Shown piece after piece: positions 1 to 8,432 of a stretch of DNA of 35,043 bases. The stretch is taken from contig JAFGHI010000046.1 of the NCBI GenBank assembly GCA_016930235.1, forward strand, positions 1 through 35,043. Reading direction: 5' to 3'. The notes below the pieces were generated by a model. It was given only the letters and a program-made list of their open reading frames with translations, was not told the origin of the DNA and made no database searches. Source of the stretch: Candidatus Omnitrophota bacterium. Lineage in GTDB: Bacteria > Omnitrophota > Omnitrophia > Omnitrophales > Aquincolibacteriaceae. The position numbers and the translations under genes were made by a program. The first letter of the stretch is position 1. Each line of letters opens with the position of its first letter.

Positions 1-2
1 AT

Positions 3-1622
3 GTTTCTTTCTTTAAGCCGCTTTTCTATGCATTTCACCCATCCGGCAATATCGCTGCTTTTACCCTCATCGCAGCGGTGATCATGGTCACGGTGATCGT
101 CAAAAGCTTTTGGGTTTACCTGTCCGGCCTTCAGTTTGCTTATTACAATGAGCATTTCAGTTTTCATTTACGGAATAAAATATTTGACCGATATCTGTCT
201 TTCGGGAGGCATTATTTCGACCGGAACAGCAAAGGGTACGTGACCACTGTCTTGAAATTTTCCGATCAGTTTCAAAATGTTATTTCCTACCTAAGCGGAT
301 TGTTGAAAAAAGGATTTACCTTGATTGTCTATTTGGTCATGATGACTTTGATCTCCTGGCCTTTGACGCTTTTTTTCATGGTGACGTTTCCTGTGCTAAT
401 CATTCTTACTTACGGGATCGTCGAGAGCATTCGACGCGTGGCCAGGAATGAAACCAGGGCGTCACTCAAACAGGGCAAAGAAGTTTTTAATCTGGTGCAT
501 GGGATTTCCGTGATCCAAGCTTATACGCGCGAGTCATTTGCGCGAGAGCGTTTCAGGAGTATCACCTCAAGGTTAAGGAAAGCGGGTTTTCTGATTGGAC
601 TTCGCAAGAAATTGATCGATCCCATTCAAGAGATGATTATGGTTTTTTCCCTGATTGTTCTGGCTTCGGTCATTACCTTCGTTTACGTTCATGATCGATC
701 GTCCGAGATTGCCGGATTTCTTTTGTTTTTGATCTTAGCAAGACGCTCATTTCCTCTTTTTGCAGCTTTTAATGATGCGAAGGCCGTGATTGCCCGCAAA
801 GAACATCGATTAAAGGAAGTGATGAAAATATTTGAAGAGGGGGATTTTTATGACGTCCCGCAGGGAAGTCGGCGTTGCGGTCCTATCGAACAAGGCATTG
901 TTTTCAGAAAAGTTAATTTTGCGTATGTTCCGGACATGCCGGTTTTGAATGATTTAGATTTAGAGATCGAGAAAGGGAAGGTGACGGCACTGGTGGGGCC
1001 TACCGGGGCAGGTAAGACCACCATCGCAAATCTTATCCTGCGTTTTTATGATTGCCGGCCGGGGACGATTCTGATCGATGGTGAAGATATCCGGCAGTTC
1101 ACATTAGAGTCGATCCGCGAAAGGATAGCGTTTGTCGGCCAGGATGTTTTGTTGTTCAACGATACGATTCGCAACAACCTTCTATTTGCAAAGGGCCGTG
1201 AAGTCCAAGATAAGGAAATCGAAGAGGCCTTAAAAAAGGCAAGACTTTATGATTTTGTGATGAGGCTTCCCCGAAAATGGGATACCGAAATTGGTGATGT
1301 CGGTGTTTGCCTGGCGGGAGGCGAGCGGCAACGATTATCGATTGCGCGGGCGATCTTAAAAGACGCAGAGGTGATGATCCTTGATGAGGCAACGAGCTCG
1401 TTGGATACAATAACCGAGAGGCTGATTCAAGAAGCGATTGAAGAATCTATCCAAGGGCGGACAACGATTGTAATTGCGCACCGGTTATCCACTATCAAGC
1501 ATGCAGATAAAGTTGTCGTTATTCAAGAGGGTCGAAAAATGGAAGAGGGCAGCCTGAGCGAATTGATAGAAGCTCGAGGCGTTTTTAACCGGTATTGGGA
1601 AGAGCAGAAATTTTTTGTCTAG
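3..1622 (+). CDS. ABC transporter, fused membrane and ATPase domains (MsbA-like), 5' end outside window
   Basis: Half-transporter with an N-terminal membrane domain and a C-terminal ATPase, of the exporter type that moves lipids, lipopolysaccharide precursors or drugs across the inner membrane. The frame is open to the left edge of the window, so the true start lies upstream and the first membrane helices are missing; the ATG at position 78 is internal. Several hydrophobic helices occupy the first half. The ATPase half shows Walker A GPTGAGKTT (about 996-1022), a Q-loop (VGQD), the signature as LAGGERQR rather than LSGGQ, Walker B VMILDEATSS and the H-loop IAHRLS. It ends 9 bases before an epimerase for a sugar nucleotide, so export of a lipid-linked glycan is plausible. 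Substrate is inferred only from family and context. Confidence 0.93.
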   Translation, partial: VSFFKPLFYAFHPSGNIAAFTLIAAVIMVTVIVKSFWVYLSGLQFAYYNEHFSFHLRNKIFDRYLSFGRHYFDRNSKGYVTTVLKFSDQFQNVISYLSGLLKKGFTLIVYLVMMTLISWPLTLFFMVTFPVLIILTYGIVESIRRVARNETRASLKQGKEVFNLVHGISVIQAYTRESFARERFRSITSRLRKAGFLIGLRKKLIDPIQEMIMVFSLIVLASVITFVYVHDRSSEIAGFLLFLILARRSFPLFAAFNDAKAVIARKEHRLKEVMKIFEEGDFYDVPQGSRRCGPIEQGIVFRKVNFAYVPDMPVLNDLDLEIEKGKVTALVGPTGAGKTTIANLILRFYDCRPGTILIDGEDIRQFTLESIRERIAFVGQDVLLFNDTIRNNLLFAKGREVQDKEIEEALKKARLYDFVMRLPRKWDTEIGDVGVCLAGGERQRLSIARAILKDAEVMILDEATSSLDTITERLIQEAIEESIQGRTTIVIAHRLSTIKHADKVVVIQEGRKMEEGSLSELIEARGVFNRYWEEQKFFV

Positions 1623-1631
1623 AGAGGAAAA

Positions 1632-2618
1632 ATGTCTAAAAAGAGAATTGTCGTAACAGGGGCGGGCGGATTTGTCGGACACCATTTGTCAAAATATCTT
1701 GTTTCCCAAGGTTATTGGGTTAGAGGAGTCGATCTCAAGAGGCCTCAATTTTCAAAAACGGCCTGCCATGAGTTTAAAATTCTGGATTTAAGGGAAAAGA
1801 AGAATTGTCTCAAGGCAACAAAGGACATGGAAGAAGTCTATGCTTTAGCTGCGGATATGGGGGGGATGGGATTTATTGATTCCAACCACGCGACGATTCT
1901 TTATAACAATTCCTTGATTAATCTTTTTACCATTGAAGCCGCGCGTTTGAATCATTGCCGGCGTCTTTTTTATACTTCGTCAGCCTGCATCTATCCCAAA
2001 TATAAACAAACAAGTACGCAGGTGACACCTTTGAAGGAAGAAGACGCTTATCCGGCAGATCCTCAAGGAGCTTACGGATGGGAAAAACTGATTACGGAAA
2101 GAATGTGCCTTCATTACCGGGAGGAATACGGACTCGAAACAAGGATTGTCCGATTTCATAATATCTACGGGCCCGAAGGGGCTTGGAAAGGCGGTAGAGA
2201 AAAAGCGCCTGCAGCATTATGCCGGAAAATTGCGTTGGCGAAATTTTCGGGAAAACCCGAGATCGAGATATGGGGCGATGGTGAACAAACAAGGTCTTTT
2301 TGTTTTATCGATGATTGTGTGGTCGGGATCCACAAATTGATGCGCTCCGAACATCGGGATCCCCTGAATTTAGGACATGATCAACTAGTATCTATTAACC
2401 AGATCGTGGACATTATTGCCTCTGCTGCAGGGATAGCCGTGAAAAAGAAATATATCGAAGGCCCCCAAGGTGTCCGCGGCAGGAATTCCGATAATACCCG
2501 CCTTCGAGAAGTTTTGGGGTGGGCACCTCAGATTTCCCTTGAAGAAGGTTTGCGGCGAACCTATCATTGGGTTGAAGAACGGGTTCGCCAAGAGATCCCC
2601 CGAGACAGAAGAGGATAG
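1632..2618 (+). CDS. GDP-mannose 3,5-epimerase-like NAD-dependent sugar epimerase
   Basis: Extended short-chain dehydrogenase of 328 residues. It has the N-terminal NAD-binding motif TGAGGFVGHH and the catalytic YxxxK at Tyr148/Lys152. The plant GDP-mannose 3,5-epimerase uses Cys145, Tyr174, Lys178 and Lys217; here Cys119 (SSACIYP), Tyr148, Lys152 and Lys191 (GGREKAPA) fall at exactly the same spacing. The ADMGGMGFI and RGRNSDNT blocks also match that family. The enzyme would convert GDP-D-mannose to GDP-L-galactose and related epimers in the cytoplasm, supplying an unusual sugar for surface polysaccharide. The adjoining exporter and the amidotransferase at the far end of the window fit that use. 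Ribosome site GAGAGGA lies just upstream of the ATG. Confidence 0.9.
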   Translation: MSKKRIVVTGAGGFVGHHLSKYLVSQGYWVRGVDLKRPQFSKTACHEFKILDLREKKNCLKATKDMEEVYALAADMGGMGFIDSNHATILYNNSLINLFTIEAARLNHCRRLFYTSSACIYPKYKQTSTQVTPLKEEDAYPADPQGAYGWEKLITERMCLHYREEYGLETRIVRFHNIYGPEGAWKGGREKAPAALCRKIALAKFSGKPEIEIWGDGEQTRSFCFIDDCVVGIHKLMRSEHRDPLNLGHDQLVSINQIVDIIASAAGIAVKKKYIEGPQGVRGRNSDNTRLREVLGWAPQISLEEGLRRTYHWVEERVRQEIPRDRRG

Positions 2619-2757
2619 GCCGTATTTTTCTCCCTTATGATAGATAGCCATGATAGGGGCAGAGGGTGTCTTGGTGCCAGTATGGCACACGCAGGGGTCA
2701 GGATATGTGAACGGGGATTAGGCCCTGTTCGTTAATGTTAGAAAATACATTTTTAAC

Positions 2758-2787
2758 TTGGATTTTTTTACAGTCCTATAATATAAT
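2758..2787 (+). promoter_or_regulatory. Sigma-70-type promoter for the DUF4912/GH57 operon
   Basis: TTGGAT (2758-2763) and TATAAT (2782-2787) are separated by 18 bases inside an AT-rich stretch. A second overlapping TATAAT sits at 2777-2782. The predicted transcript start is near 2794, immediately before the leader hairpin. Confidence 0.6.
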
Positions 2788-2794
2788 GTAAAAC

Positions 2795-2813
2795 TGCCCA
2801 GAAGAAATGGGCA
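2795..2813 (+). promoter_or_regulatory. Leader hairpin at the predicted 5' end of the transcript
   Basis: TGCCCA (2795-2800) and TGGGCA (2808-2813) form a perfect 6-bp stem around a 7-base purine loop. It starts about one base after the predicted transcript start. It is not followed by a T-run, so it is more likely an mRNA-stabilising or protein-binding element than a terminator. Confidence 0.4.
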
Positions 2814-2846
2814 AACAAAAGTTGTTCTATTGTAAAGGACAAAATC

Positions 2847-3899
2847 ATGGCAAGGCGGCCTAACAAGCAAAATGGAGTTCCGAAGCGCACAGCGAGGAAT
2901 GGAAGAAAGTCATCCCAAGGTTCTGAAGAAAATAAGAAAAAACAGCAAGGCCGCCGTCCTCAGAGAAGGACACCCTTCACGCCCATCTCCGAAGTTGTAT
3001 TTGAAACACCTCAGCGGGAGAAGATAAAATTCGAAACACCTATACCGGAAATAATTGATCAGCCCGGCGTGACTTATACCGAACCGCAAGCTTATCAAGA
3101 CCTTCCGGAAAATTATGGTGACAATGTTATTTATCTCATGGTGAGGGATACTCATTGGCTTTTTACATATTGGGAAATTCAAAAAGATCATTATGAAAAG
3201 GCGCTGGCGCAACTTGGTGGGAAGTGGGAGCATGTTCAAAGGATTCTTCGTGTTTACACGCGGACGCAGGGGAAAGCTGCGGATCCTTTTTTTGATATCA
3301 ATCTTCAGCCGTTCATCAACAATTGGTATATTCAAGTCGAACCCAATCGCGGCTATTATGTTGAGATAGGACTCCTCCATCAAGATGGGCGGTTTATTGC
3401 TCTTGCACGGTCCAATGAGGTTTGGACCCCTCGTGACGGGATGTCGGATGTTTTGGATGAAAGATGGATGGGAATTGATTTTGAGAAAATGTATGCCCTT
3501 TCAGGGGGATTTGATGTTGGTAAGAGCTCAATGGAGTTAAGGGAGCTGATGGAAGAACGTTTAAGCGGTGCTCTCTCGTCAGGTTCCGGAGCAGGCCTCA
3601 TTTCAAGTCTATCCAGTCCTGTAAGAATCAAGAAGCGAGGTTTCCGGTTTTGGTTGGAATGCGAGTTGATTATTTACGGAGGCACCGAACCGGATGCCAA
3701 AGTAACCCTCCAAGGAAAAGAGATCAAATTGCGTCCCGATGGGACTTTTTCTCTCCGCTTTGCTCTCCCCGACGGCAAGCTTGTTTTGGATACAAAAGCT
3801 GAATCGGCCGATGGGATCGAAGAGCGAACGATTACCCCCATTGTTGAAAGAAAGACAAAAAGGCCGGCCCCGGTCTTGAAAGCAACGGTGGGGAAATAA
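2847..3899 (+). CDS. DUF4912 domain protein
   Basis: A 350-residue protein. The first 50 residues or so are Lys/Arg/Gln-rich and probably disordered. A DUF4912 domain follows (roughly residues 80-200), recognisable from VIYLMVRDTHWLFTYWEI and the conserved GRFIALARSN stretch. The C-terminal third has a beta-rich section (CELIIYGGTEPDAKVTLQG) that looks like a small Ig-like or carbohydrate-associated fold. No signal peptide is seen. The domain has no established function. The gene stops 3 bases before the GH57 branching enzyme, so the two are cotranscribed, which suggests a glycan-related role. Ribosome site AAAGGA lies 7 bases before the ATG. Confidence 0.85.
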   Translation: MARRPNKQNGVPKRTARNGRKSSQGSEENKKKQQGRRPQRRTPFTPISEVVFETPQREKIKFETPIPEIIDQPGVTYTEPQAYQDLPENYGDNVIYLMVRDTHWLFTYWEIQKDHYEKALAQLGGKWEHVQRILRVYTRTQGKAADPFFDINLQPFINNWYIQVEPNRGYYVEIGLLHQDGRFIALARSNEVWTPRDGMSDVLDERWMGIDFEKMYALSGGFDVGKSSMELRELMEERLSGALSSGSGAGLISSLSSPVRIKKRGFRFWLECELIIYGGTEPDAKVTLQGKEIKLRPDGTFSLRFALPDGKLVLDTKAESADGIEERTITPIVERKTKRPAPVLKATVGK

Positions 3900-3902
3900 T
3901 CT

Positions 3903-5492
3903 ATGGAAAAAGGATTGCTTTCGATTGTTCTTCACGCACACCTTCCGTTTGTTCGTCATCCGGAACATGATTTTTTTCTCGAAGAGAACTGGTTTTACGA
4001 GGCCATTACAGAAACCTATATTCCCTTGATTCACATGTTTGAAGGGCTTGAGCGGGATCAGGTTCCTTATCAGGTTACGATGTCGCTTACTCCAAGTTTA
4101 ATCTCCATGTTGAAGGATCCTCTTTTGCAGGAACGGTATATTCGGCACTTGGATAGGCTCATTGAACTCGCCAATAAGGAGATTGAGCGGACACGTTTTC
4201 AGCCGGATTTTCAGGAAACGGCACTCCATTATTATTGGGAGCTGACTCAAGCAAGAGAGACTTTTACCAACCGGTATTACCGTGACTTGACGTGGGCTTT
4301 CAAAAGATTCCAGGATATGGGCCATCTTGAAATCATTACGTGTGCGGCCACTCATGGATTTTTACCTTTAATTAATCGCACTAAGTCGGCTGTGCGAGGA
4401 CAAATCAAAACAGCGGTTGAACAATATGAAGGTATTTTCGGCCGTAAACCGATGGGGATCTGGCTTCCCGAATGCGGGTATTATACGGGCGTGGATCAAT
4501 TCTTAAAAGAAATGAAGATCCGCTATTTTCTCACCGATACGCACGGGATTTTACACGCCTCGCCGCGTCCTAAATACGGTGTGTTTGCGCCCATTTACTG
4601 CCCTTCGGGTGTGGCGGCGTTTGGACGGGATACGGAATCTTCCAAGCAGGTTTGGTCAGCGATTGAAGGCTACCCCGGCGATTATGATTACCGGGAATTT
4701 TACCGGGATATCGGTTTTGATCTGGATTACGATTATGTGAAGCCCTATATTTCTCCTGACGGTTTGAGGATTAATACGGGCATTAAATATTACCGGATTA
4801 CAGGCCGAACGGACCACAAAGAGCCTTATTCGCGTTCAAGAGCGCTTGAAAAAGCAGCATCCCATGCCAGTAACTTTATGTTCAACCGGGAAAAACAGGT
4901 TGAATATCTCTATCACTTTATGGGGAGAAAACCGATTGTGATCGCACCTTACGATGCGGAACTCTACGGGCATTGGTGGTATGAGGGGCCGGAATTCCTT
5001 AATTTCCTTATTCGCAAAGTTGCCTTCGACCAAAAAACAATCCGCTTGAGTACTCCGGGGAATTATTTGCGGGAGTTTCCTATTAACCAAGTTTCAACGC
5101 CATCTTTTTCAAGCTGGGGTTGGAAAGGGTATGCGGAAACATGGCTTTCCGGCTGCAATGATTGGATTTACAAGCATCTTCATAAAGCAACGTTGCGAAT
5201 GACTGAGATGGCCAATCAATACCGCGGCCAAAATGGGGTGGTCCAACGGGCGCTGAATCAGGCTTGCCGTGAACTCTTTTTAGCGCAGTCAAGCGACTGG
5301 GCCTTTATTATGCATACGGGGACGATGGTTCCTTATGCTGTAAAGCGGACGAAGGACCATATCATGAATTTCAACCGGATTTATGAAGATTTGAAAGCAA
5401 ATCGACTAGACGAAAACTGGTTAAGGGAGATCGAGGGACGTAATAATATTTTCCCGAATGTCAATTATGAGATTTTTTGCGGTTCTCAGTAG
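3903..5492 (+). CDS. Glycoside hydrolase family 57, 1,4-alpha-glucan branching enzyme type (DUF1957)
   Basis: A 529-residue cytoplasmic enzyme expected to create alpha-1,6 branches in glycogen-like glucans. The GH57 signatures are visible in order: HAHLPF near the N-terminus, THGFLPL, WLPECGY with the nucleophile Glu190, and PYDAELYGHWW with the acid/base Asp351. The spacing is close to that of the characterised Thermus and Thermococcus branching enzymes (nucleophile about 183/184, acid/base about 353/354). The C-terminal DUF1957 helical domain runs from about residue 400 and includes SSDWAFIMHTG. It lies 3 bases after the DUF4912 gene and is followed by a small winged-helix gene. No glycogen synthase or phosphorylase is present in the window, so the polymer it acts on is inferred from family. 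Confidence 0.93.
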   Translation: MEKGLLSIVLHAHLPFVRHPEHDFFLEENWFYEAITETYIPLIHMFEGLERDQVPYQVTMSLTPSLISMLKDPLLQERYIRHLDRLIELANKEIERTRFQPDFQETALHYYWELTQARETFTNRYYRDLTWAFKRFQDMGHLEIITCAATHGFLPLINRTKSAVRGQIKTAVEQYEGIFGRKPMGIWLPECGYYTGVDQFLKEMKIRYFLTDTHGILHASPRPKYGVFAPIYCPSGVAAFGRDTESSKQVWSAIEGYPGDYDYREFYRDIGFDLDYDYVKPYISPDGLRINTGIKYYRITGRTDHKEPYSRSRALEKAASHASNFMFNREKQVEYLYHFMGRKPIVIAPYDAELYGHWWYEGPEFLNFLIRKVAFDQKTIRLSTPGNYLREFPINQVSTPSFSSWGWKGYAETWLSGCNDWIYKHLHKATLRMTEMANQYRGQNGVVQRALNQACRELFLAQSSDWAFIMHTGTMVPYAVKRTKDHIMNFNRIYEDLKANRLDENWLREIEGRNNIFPNVNYEIFCGSQ

Positions 5493-5535
5493 TTTTGTTT
5501 TAAACATTAAAGATAAGAAAGGAAAGGGTGGTGTC

Positions 5536-5745
5536 ATGCAGCAACAGTACTATGCAATTGGTGACGCGGCAGGGAAGATTTATAAAACCTTAGAGCAGCA
5601 GGGGAAAAGGTCATTAACGCAGCTCCAAAAAGAGAGCGGCATTTCTGATCCGGCTCTTGTCAATCAGGCTATTGGTTGGCTAGCCCGCGAAAACAAAATT
5701 GCATTCGATAAAATTGGGCGTGGATCCAAAGTATCTCTCGTTTAA
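5536..5745 (+). CDS. Small winged-helix protein, DUF2582 family
   Basis: A 69-residue protein that is essentially one winged helix-turn-helix domain. The typical DUF2582 pattern is clear: an initial IGDAAGKIYKTL, a helix-turn-helix LTQLQKESGI, and the strongly conserved AIGWLARENKI near the end. A longer frame opens at 5458 inside the preceding gene, but the ATG at 5536 follows a good ribosome site (GGAAAGGG) and gives the usual family length. The family is small, widespread and without a proven role; DNA binding is inferred from fold. It closes the operon that begins at 2847 and is followed directly by a strong terminator. Confidence 0.85.
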   Translation: MQQQYYAIGDAAGKIYKTLEQQGKRSLTQLQKESGISDPALVNQAIGWLARENKIAFDKIGRGSKVSLV

Positions 5746-5757
5746 ACGAGGTTACCT

Positions 5758-5800
5758 AGGGGAATCGGTATCATATATGATGAGCTGATTCCCCTTTTTT
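5758..5800 (+). terminator. Intrinsic terminator ending the DUF4912/GH57/DUF2582 operon
   Basis: AGGGGAATC (5758-5766) pairs with GATTCCCCT (5787-5795), and a T-run follows (5795-5800). The loop contains a further perfect 12-bp palindrome, ATCATATATGAT (5770-5781), which extends the stem. Confidence 0.85.
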
Positions 5801-5901
5801 ATTTGTGGCGGGCAATCCGAAATTATTTTAATAAAAGGCCTACCATAAGTTGAAATATCACGGTACGATATCGGAGATTTGATGAAAGGGGCCAAAGACA
5901 A

Positions 5902-8403
5902 ATGAGTGACAAGACGGTTTGCATTTGTATCCACGGGCATTTTTATCAGCCGCCGCGGGAAAACGCCTGGATTGAAGCGGTGGAGCGGCAGGAGAGTGCC
6001 TATCCGTTTCATGATTGGAATGAGAGAATCCAGTTTGAATGCTACCTTCCCAATTCGATCGCCCGGGTCTTTGATTCTCACGCTCAAATTGTCAATATTG
6101 CCAATAATTTCGAGAAGATAAGTTTCAACGTGGGGCCGACCTTAATGTCATGGTTGGAACAGAAGCACCCGGAGACCTATCAGAGGATTATCGAAGCCGA
6201 TAAGCTTAGTGTCCAAGAGCATCATGGGCACGGCAATGCGATTGCACAAGTTTATAACCATATGATTATGCCGCTTGCCGACAGACGTGATAAAACGACG
6301 CAGGTGCGATGGGGAATTGACGAGTTTCGATACAGGTATGGAAGGGACCCCGAAGGGATGTGGCTTCCTGAAACAGCGTGCAATGATGAAACCATGGAAG
6401 TTCTGGTCGAACATGGAATCAAGTTTACGGTGCTTTCTCCCTATCAAGCAAAAATGGTCCGGCCTTTTAACGGCCATTGGCATGGTGTCGGGAGCGGGCA
6501 AATCGATCCCAGACAGCCTTACCGATATTTTCTCAAGCATGACCGAACCCGGTATATTGATCTTTTCTTTTATGACGGTCCTATTTCGCGAAGTATTGGT
6601 TTTGAGAACCTTTTGTCGGATGCCAAATTTTTTATTGAAAGAATTGAAGGAGCAATTGTCGATTATAATGGGCGCCCTCAATTGATCCATGTGGCGACCG
6701 ATGGCGAAACCTACGGCCATCATAAAATTTTCGGCGATCAAGTGTTAGCCTATCTTCTCAATGTTGCATGTCCTGAGCGGAATTATCGGATTGTTAATTA
6801 CGGAGAATTCTTGGCAGAGAATACGCCGAATTACGAGGTGGAACTCATTGAGGCCGAGAAGGAAGGGACTTCCTGGAGTTGTGCTCATGGAGTCAAAAGA
6901 TGGAAGGAACATTGCGGTTGCCGGGGAGATGGCCCTGGACATTGGAACCAACATTGGAGGAAACCTTTAAGGGATTCTTTGGATTGGCTTCGTGATCAGG
7001 TGACCGAGCTGTTTGAAAGAGAAACCGATTCTTTATTTTATGATGTAGGGAAAGCGCGCGATCATTATATCCACATCATTTTGGAACGAAGCGAATCGCG
7101 GCTTTGGAATTTCTTCAGTCAGCATGCCAGGCGTCCTTTAGAACCCCCTGAGGTGATCACTTGCCTCAAATTGTTAGAGATGCAGCGCCATGCCATGTTG
7201 ATGTATGCCAGCTGCGGATGGTTTTTTACCGAGCTTTCGGGAATTGAAACGGTTCAGATCTTGCAGTATGCCGCCAGGGCCATTCAACTGGCGAAGGAAA
7301 CCACGGGTGTTTCCCTTGAGGAAGAGTTCCTTGAGCGAATGTCGCATGCTAAGAGCAATGTCGAGATCTTTAAAGATGGCCGCGGTGTTTATGAACAACT
7401 TGTTAAACCCTCGATTGCTTCGTTGGAACATATTGTGAGTTATTTTGCCATCGGCTCTATTTTTGAGGACTATTATCCGCAGGAAAAACAACTGGATATC
7501 CATTGTTTTAAGATCAATGTGATCCACCGGCGAGAAGAAACCTTTGAGAATTTAACGATCAATTTTGGGCGGGTTCAGATTGCTTCAAAAGTAACGCTGG
7601 AAGAGAAAGACATGATCTTTGTTGTGATCCAAATAGGACTTTACGATTTCCGGTGTTCGGTCAAACCCTATACCTCCGAAGAGGAGTTTCGGATTTTCGA
7701 GAGATCTCTTTTTGAAAAGATCAGTCAGGATCACGGGGACGTGTTAGTCCTCTTGAAGGAAATTGATGCACGATTCGGCGAAAGCTATTTCATGTTGAAG
7801 GACCTTCTGTTGGAAGACAGAATGAAAATTATATCGCTCTTGACCAAAGGACAGATTGAGAAGGTCAGCCGGTTTTATGAGCAGATTTATGATGAAAATA
7901 GAAGAATGAATACCATTTATCGGTCGATTAATTTGCCGATTCCTGTCGAATTCCGGTATGCAGCAGAGCATGTGCTAAGCAAAAGGCTGGCCGAGATTGT
8001 CAGCAAACTCGCCGAGCAGGGATTTCCTTTAAAGAAGGCAACGCCTGCGTATCGGATTATTGAGACTGCCCAGATTTTTCATGTGAATATCCAAAAAGAA
8101 TCGACGGCGCAGCTCCTGAGTGACGAGCTGACCCGGCGTATTCTCGAATTCGTTAACCAGCCCCGCCCCGATCTTATTCGGGAGTGCCTGAATATCCACA
8201 AACTCTCCAAAAAAATGGGTATTGATGTCGATCGCCGACAGGCTCAAAACCATCTTTTCTCCCTCCTGAAGGGCTGGCATGAGAATCCGGCATCCATCCC
8301 AGGTCTGATCTTACAGAATGCCGATCTCCTGGTCCAGCTGATGAGGGAACTTCAGCTGGCTGTCGATAGTTTTAAGAGATTGACGGCTGAGAAGGTTTCT
8401 TAG
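5902..8403 (+). CDS. Glycoside hydrolase family 57 protein with DUF3536 domain
   Basis: An 833-residue protein. The N-terminal GH57 barrel shows HGHFYQPPREN at the start, WLPETACN with probable nucleophile Glu157, and HVATDGETYGHH with probable acid/base Asp267. A CAHGVKRWKEHCGC block follows, typical of the DUF3536 type, and then a long mainly helical C-terminal half of unknown role. No signal peptide is seen, so the protein is cytoplasmic. Family members are annotated as glycosidases or alpha-amylase-like, but substrate is not established. It begins a separate unit downstream of the terminator at 5758-5800. Together with the branching enzyme it suggests storage or remodelling of an alpha-glucan. 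Confidence 0.9.
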   Translation: MSDKTVCICIHGHFYQPPRENAWIEAVERQESAYPFHDWNERIQFECYLPNSIARVFDSHAQIVNIANNFEKISFNVGPTLMSWLEQKHPETYQRIIEADKLSVQEHHGHGNAIAQVYNHMIMPLADRRDKTTQVRWGIDEFRYRYGRDPEGMWLPETACNDETMEVLVEHGIKFTVLSPYQAKMVRPFNGHWHGVGSGQIDPRQPYRYFLKHDRTRYIDLFFYDGPISRSIGFENLLSDAKFFIERIEGAIVDYNGRPQLIHVATDGETYGHHKIFGDQVLAYLLNVACPERNYRIVNYGEFLAENTPNYEVELIEAEKEGTSWSCAHGVKRWKEHCGCRGDGPGHWNQHWRKPLRDSLDWLRDQVTELFERETDSLFYDVGKARDHYIHIILERSESRLWNFFSQHARRPLEPPEVITCLKLLEMQRHAMLMYASCGWFFTELSGIETVQILQYAARAIQLAKETTGVSLEEEFLERMSHAKSNVEIFKDGRGVYEQLVKPSIASLEHIVSYFAIGSIFEDYYPQEKQLDIHCFKINVIHRREETFENLTINFGRVQIASKVTLEEKDMIFVVIQIGLYDFRCSVKPYTSEEEFRIFERSLFEKISQDHGDVLVLLKEIDARFGESYFMLKDLLLEDRMKIISLLTKGQIEKVSRFYEQIYDENRRMNTIYRSINLPIPVEFRYAAEHVLSKRLAEIVSKLAEQGFPLKKATPAYRIIETAQIFHVNIQKESTAQLLSDELTRRILEFVNQPRPDLIRECLNIHKLSKKMGIDVDRRQAQNHLFSLLKGWHENPASIPGLILQNADLLVQLMRELQLAVDSFKRLTAEKVS

Positions 8404-8432
8404 CTTAGCAAAGGTGTGTTAAGGAGATAGCC

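Larger units (their letters stand above)
2619..2846. other. Intergenic region between the epimerase and the DUF4912 gene
   Basis: No coding potential that I can support. It contains a short hairpin, GTGCCA-GTA-TGGCAC (2674-2688), with no following T-run, then the promoter at 2758-2787 and a leader hairpin at 2795-2813, which are listed separately. Confidence 0.6.

Noticed and set aside
2674-2688. Hairpin GTGCCA-GTA-TGGCAC after the epimerase gene as a terminator
   Set aside because: No T-run follows, so terminator function is not supported.
2910-3383. Long open frame on the minus strand inside the DUF4912 gene
   Set aside because: It lies fully antisense to a recognisable gene and has no family features or ribosome site.
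6148-6741. 197-codon minus-strand open frame inside the second GH57 gene
   Set aside because: Shadow of a strongly conserved GH57 coding region; no recognisable protein features.
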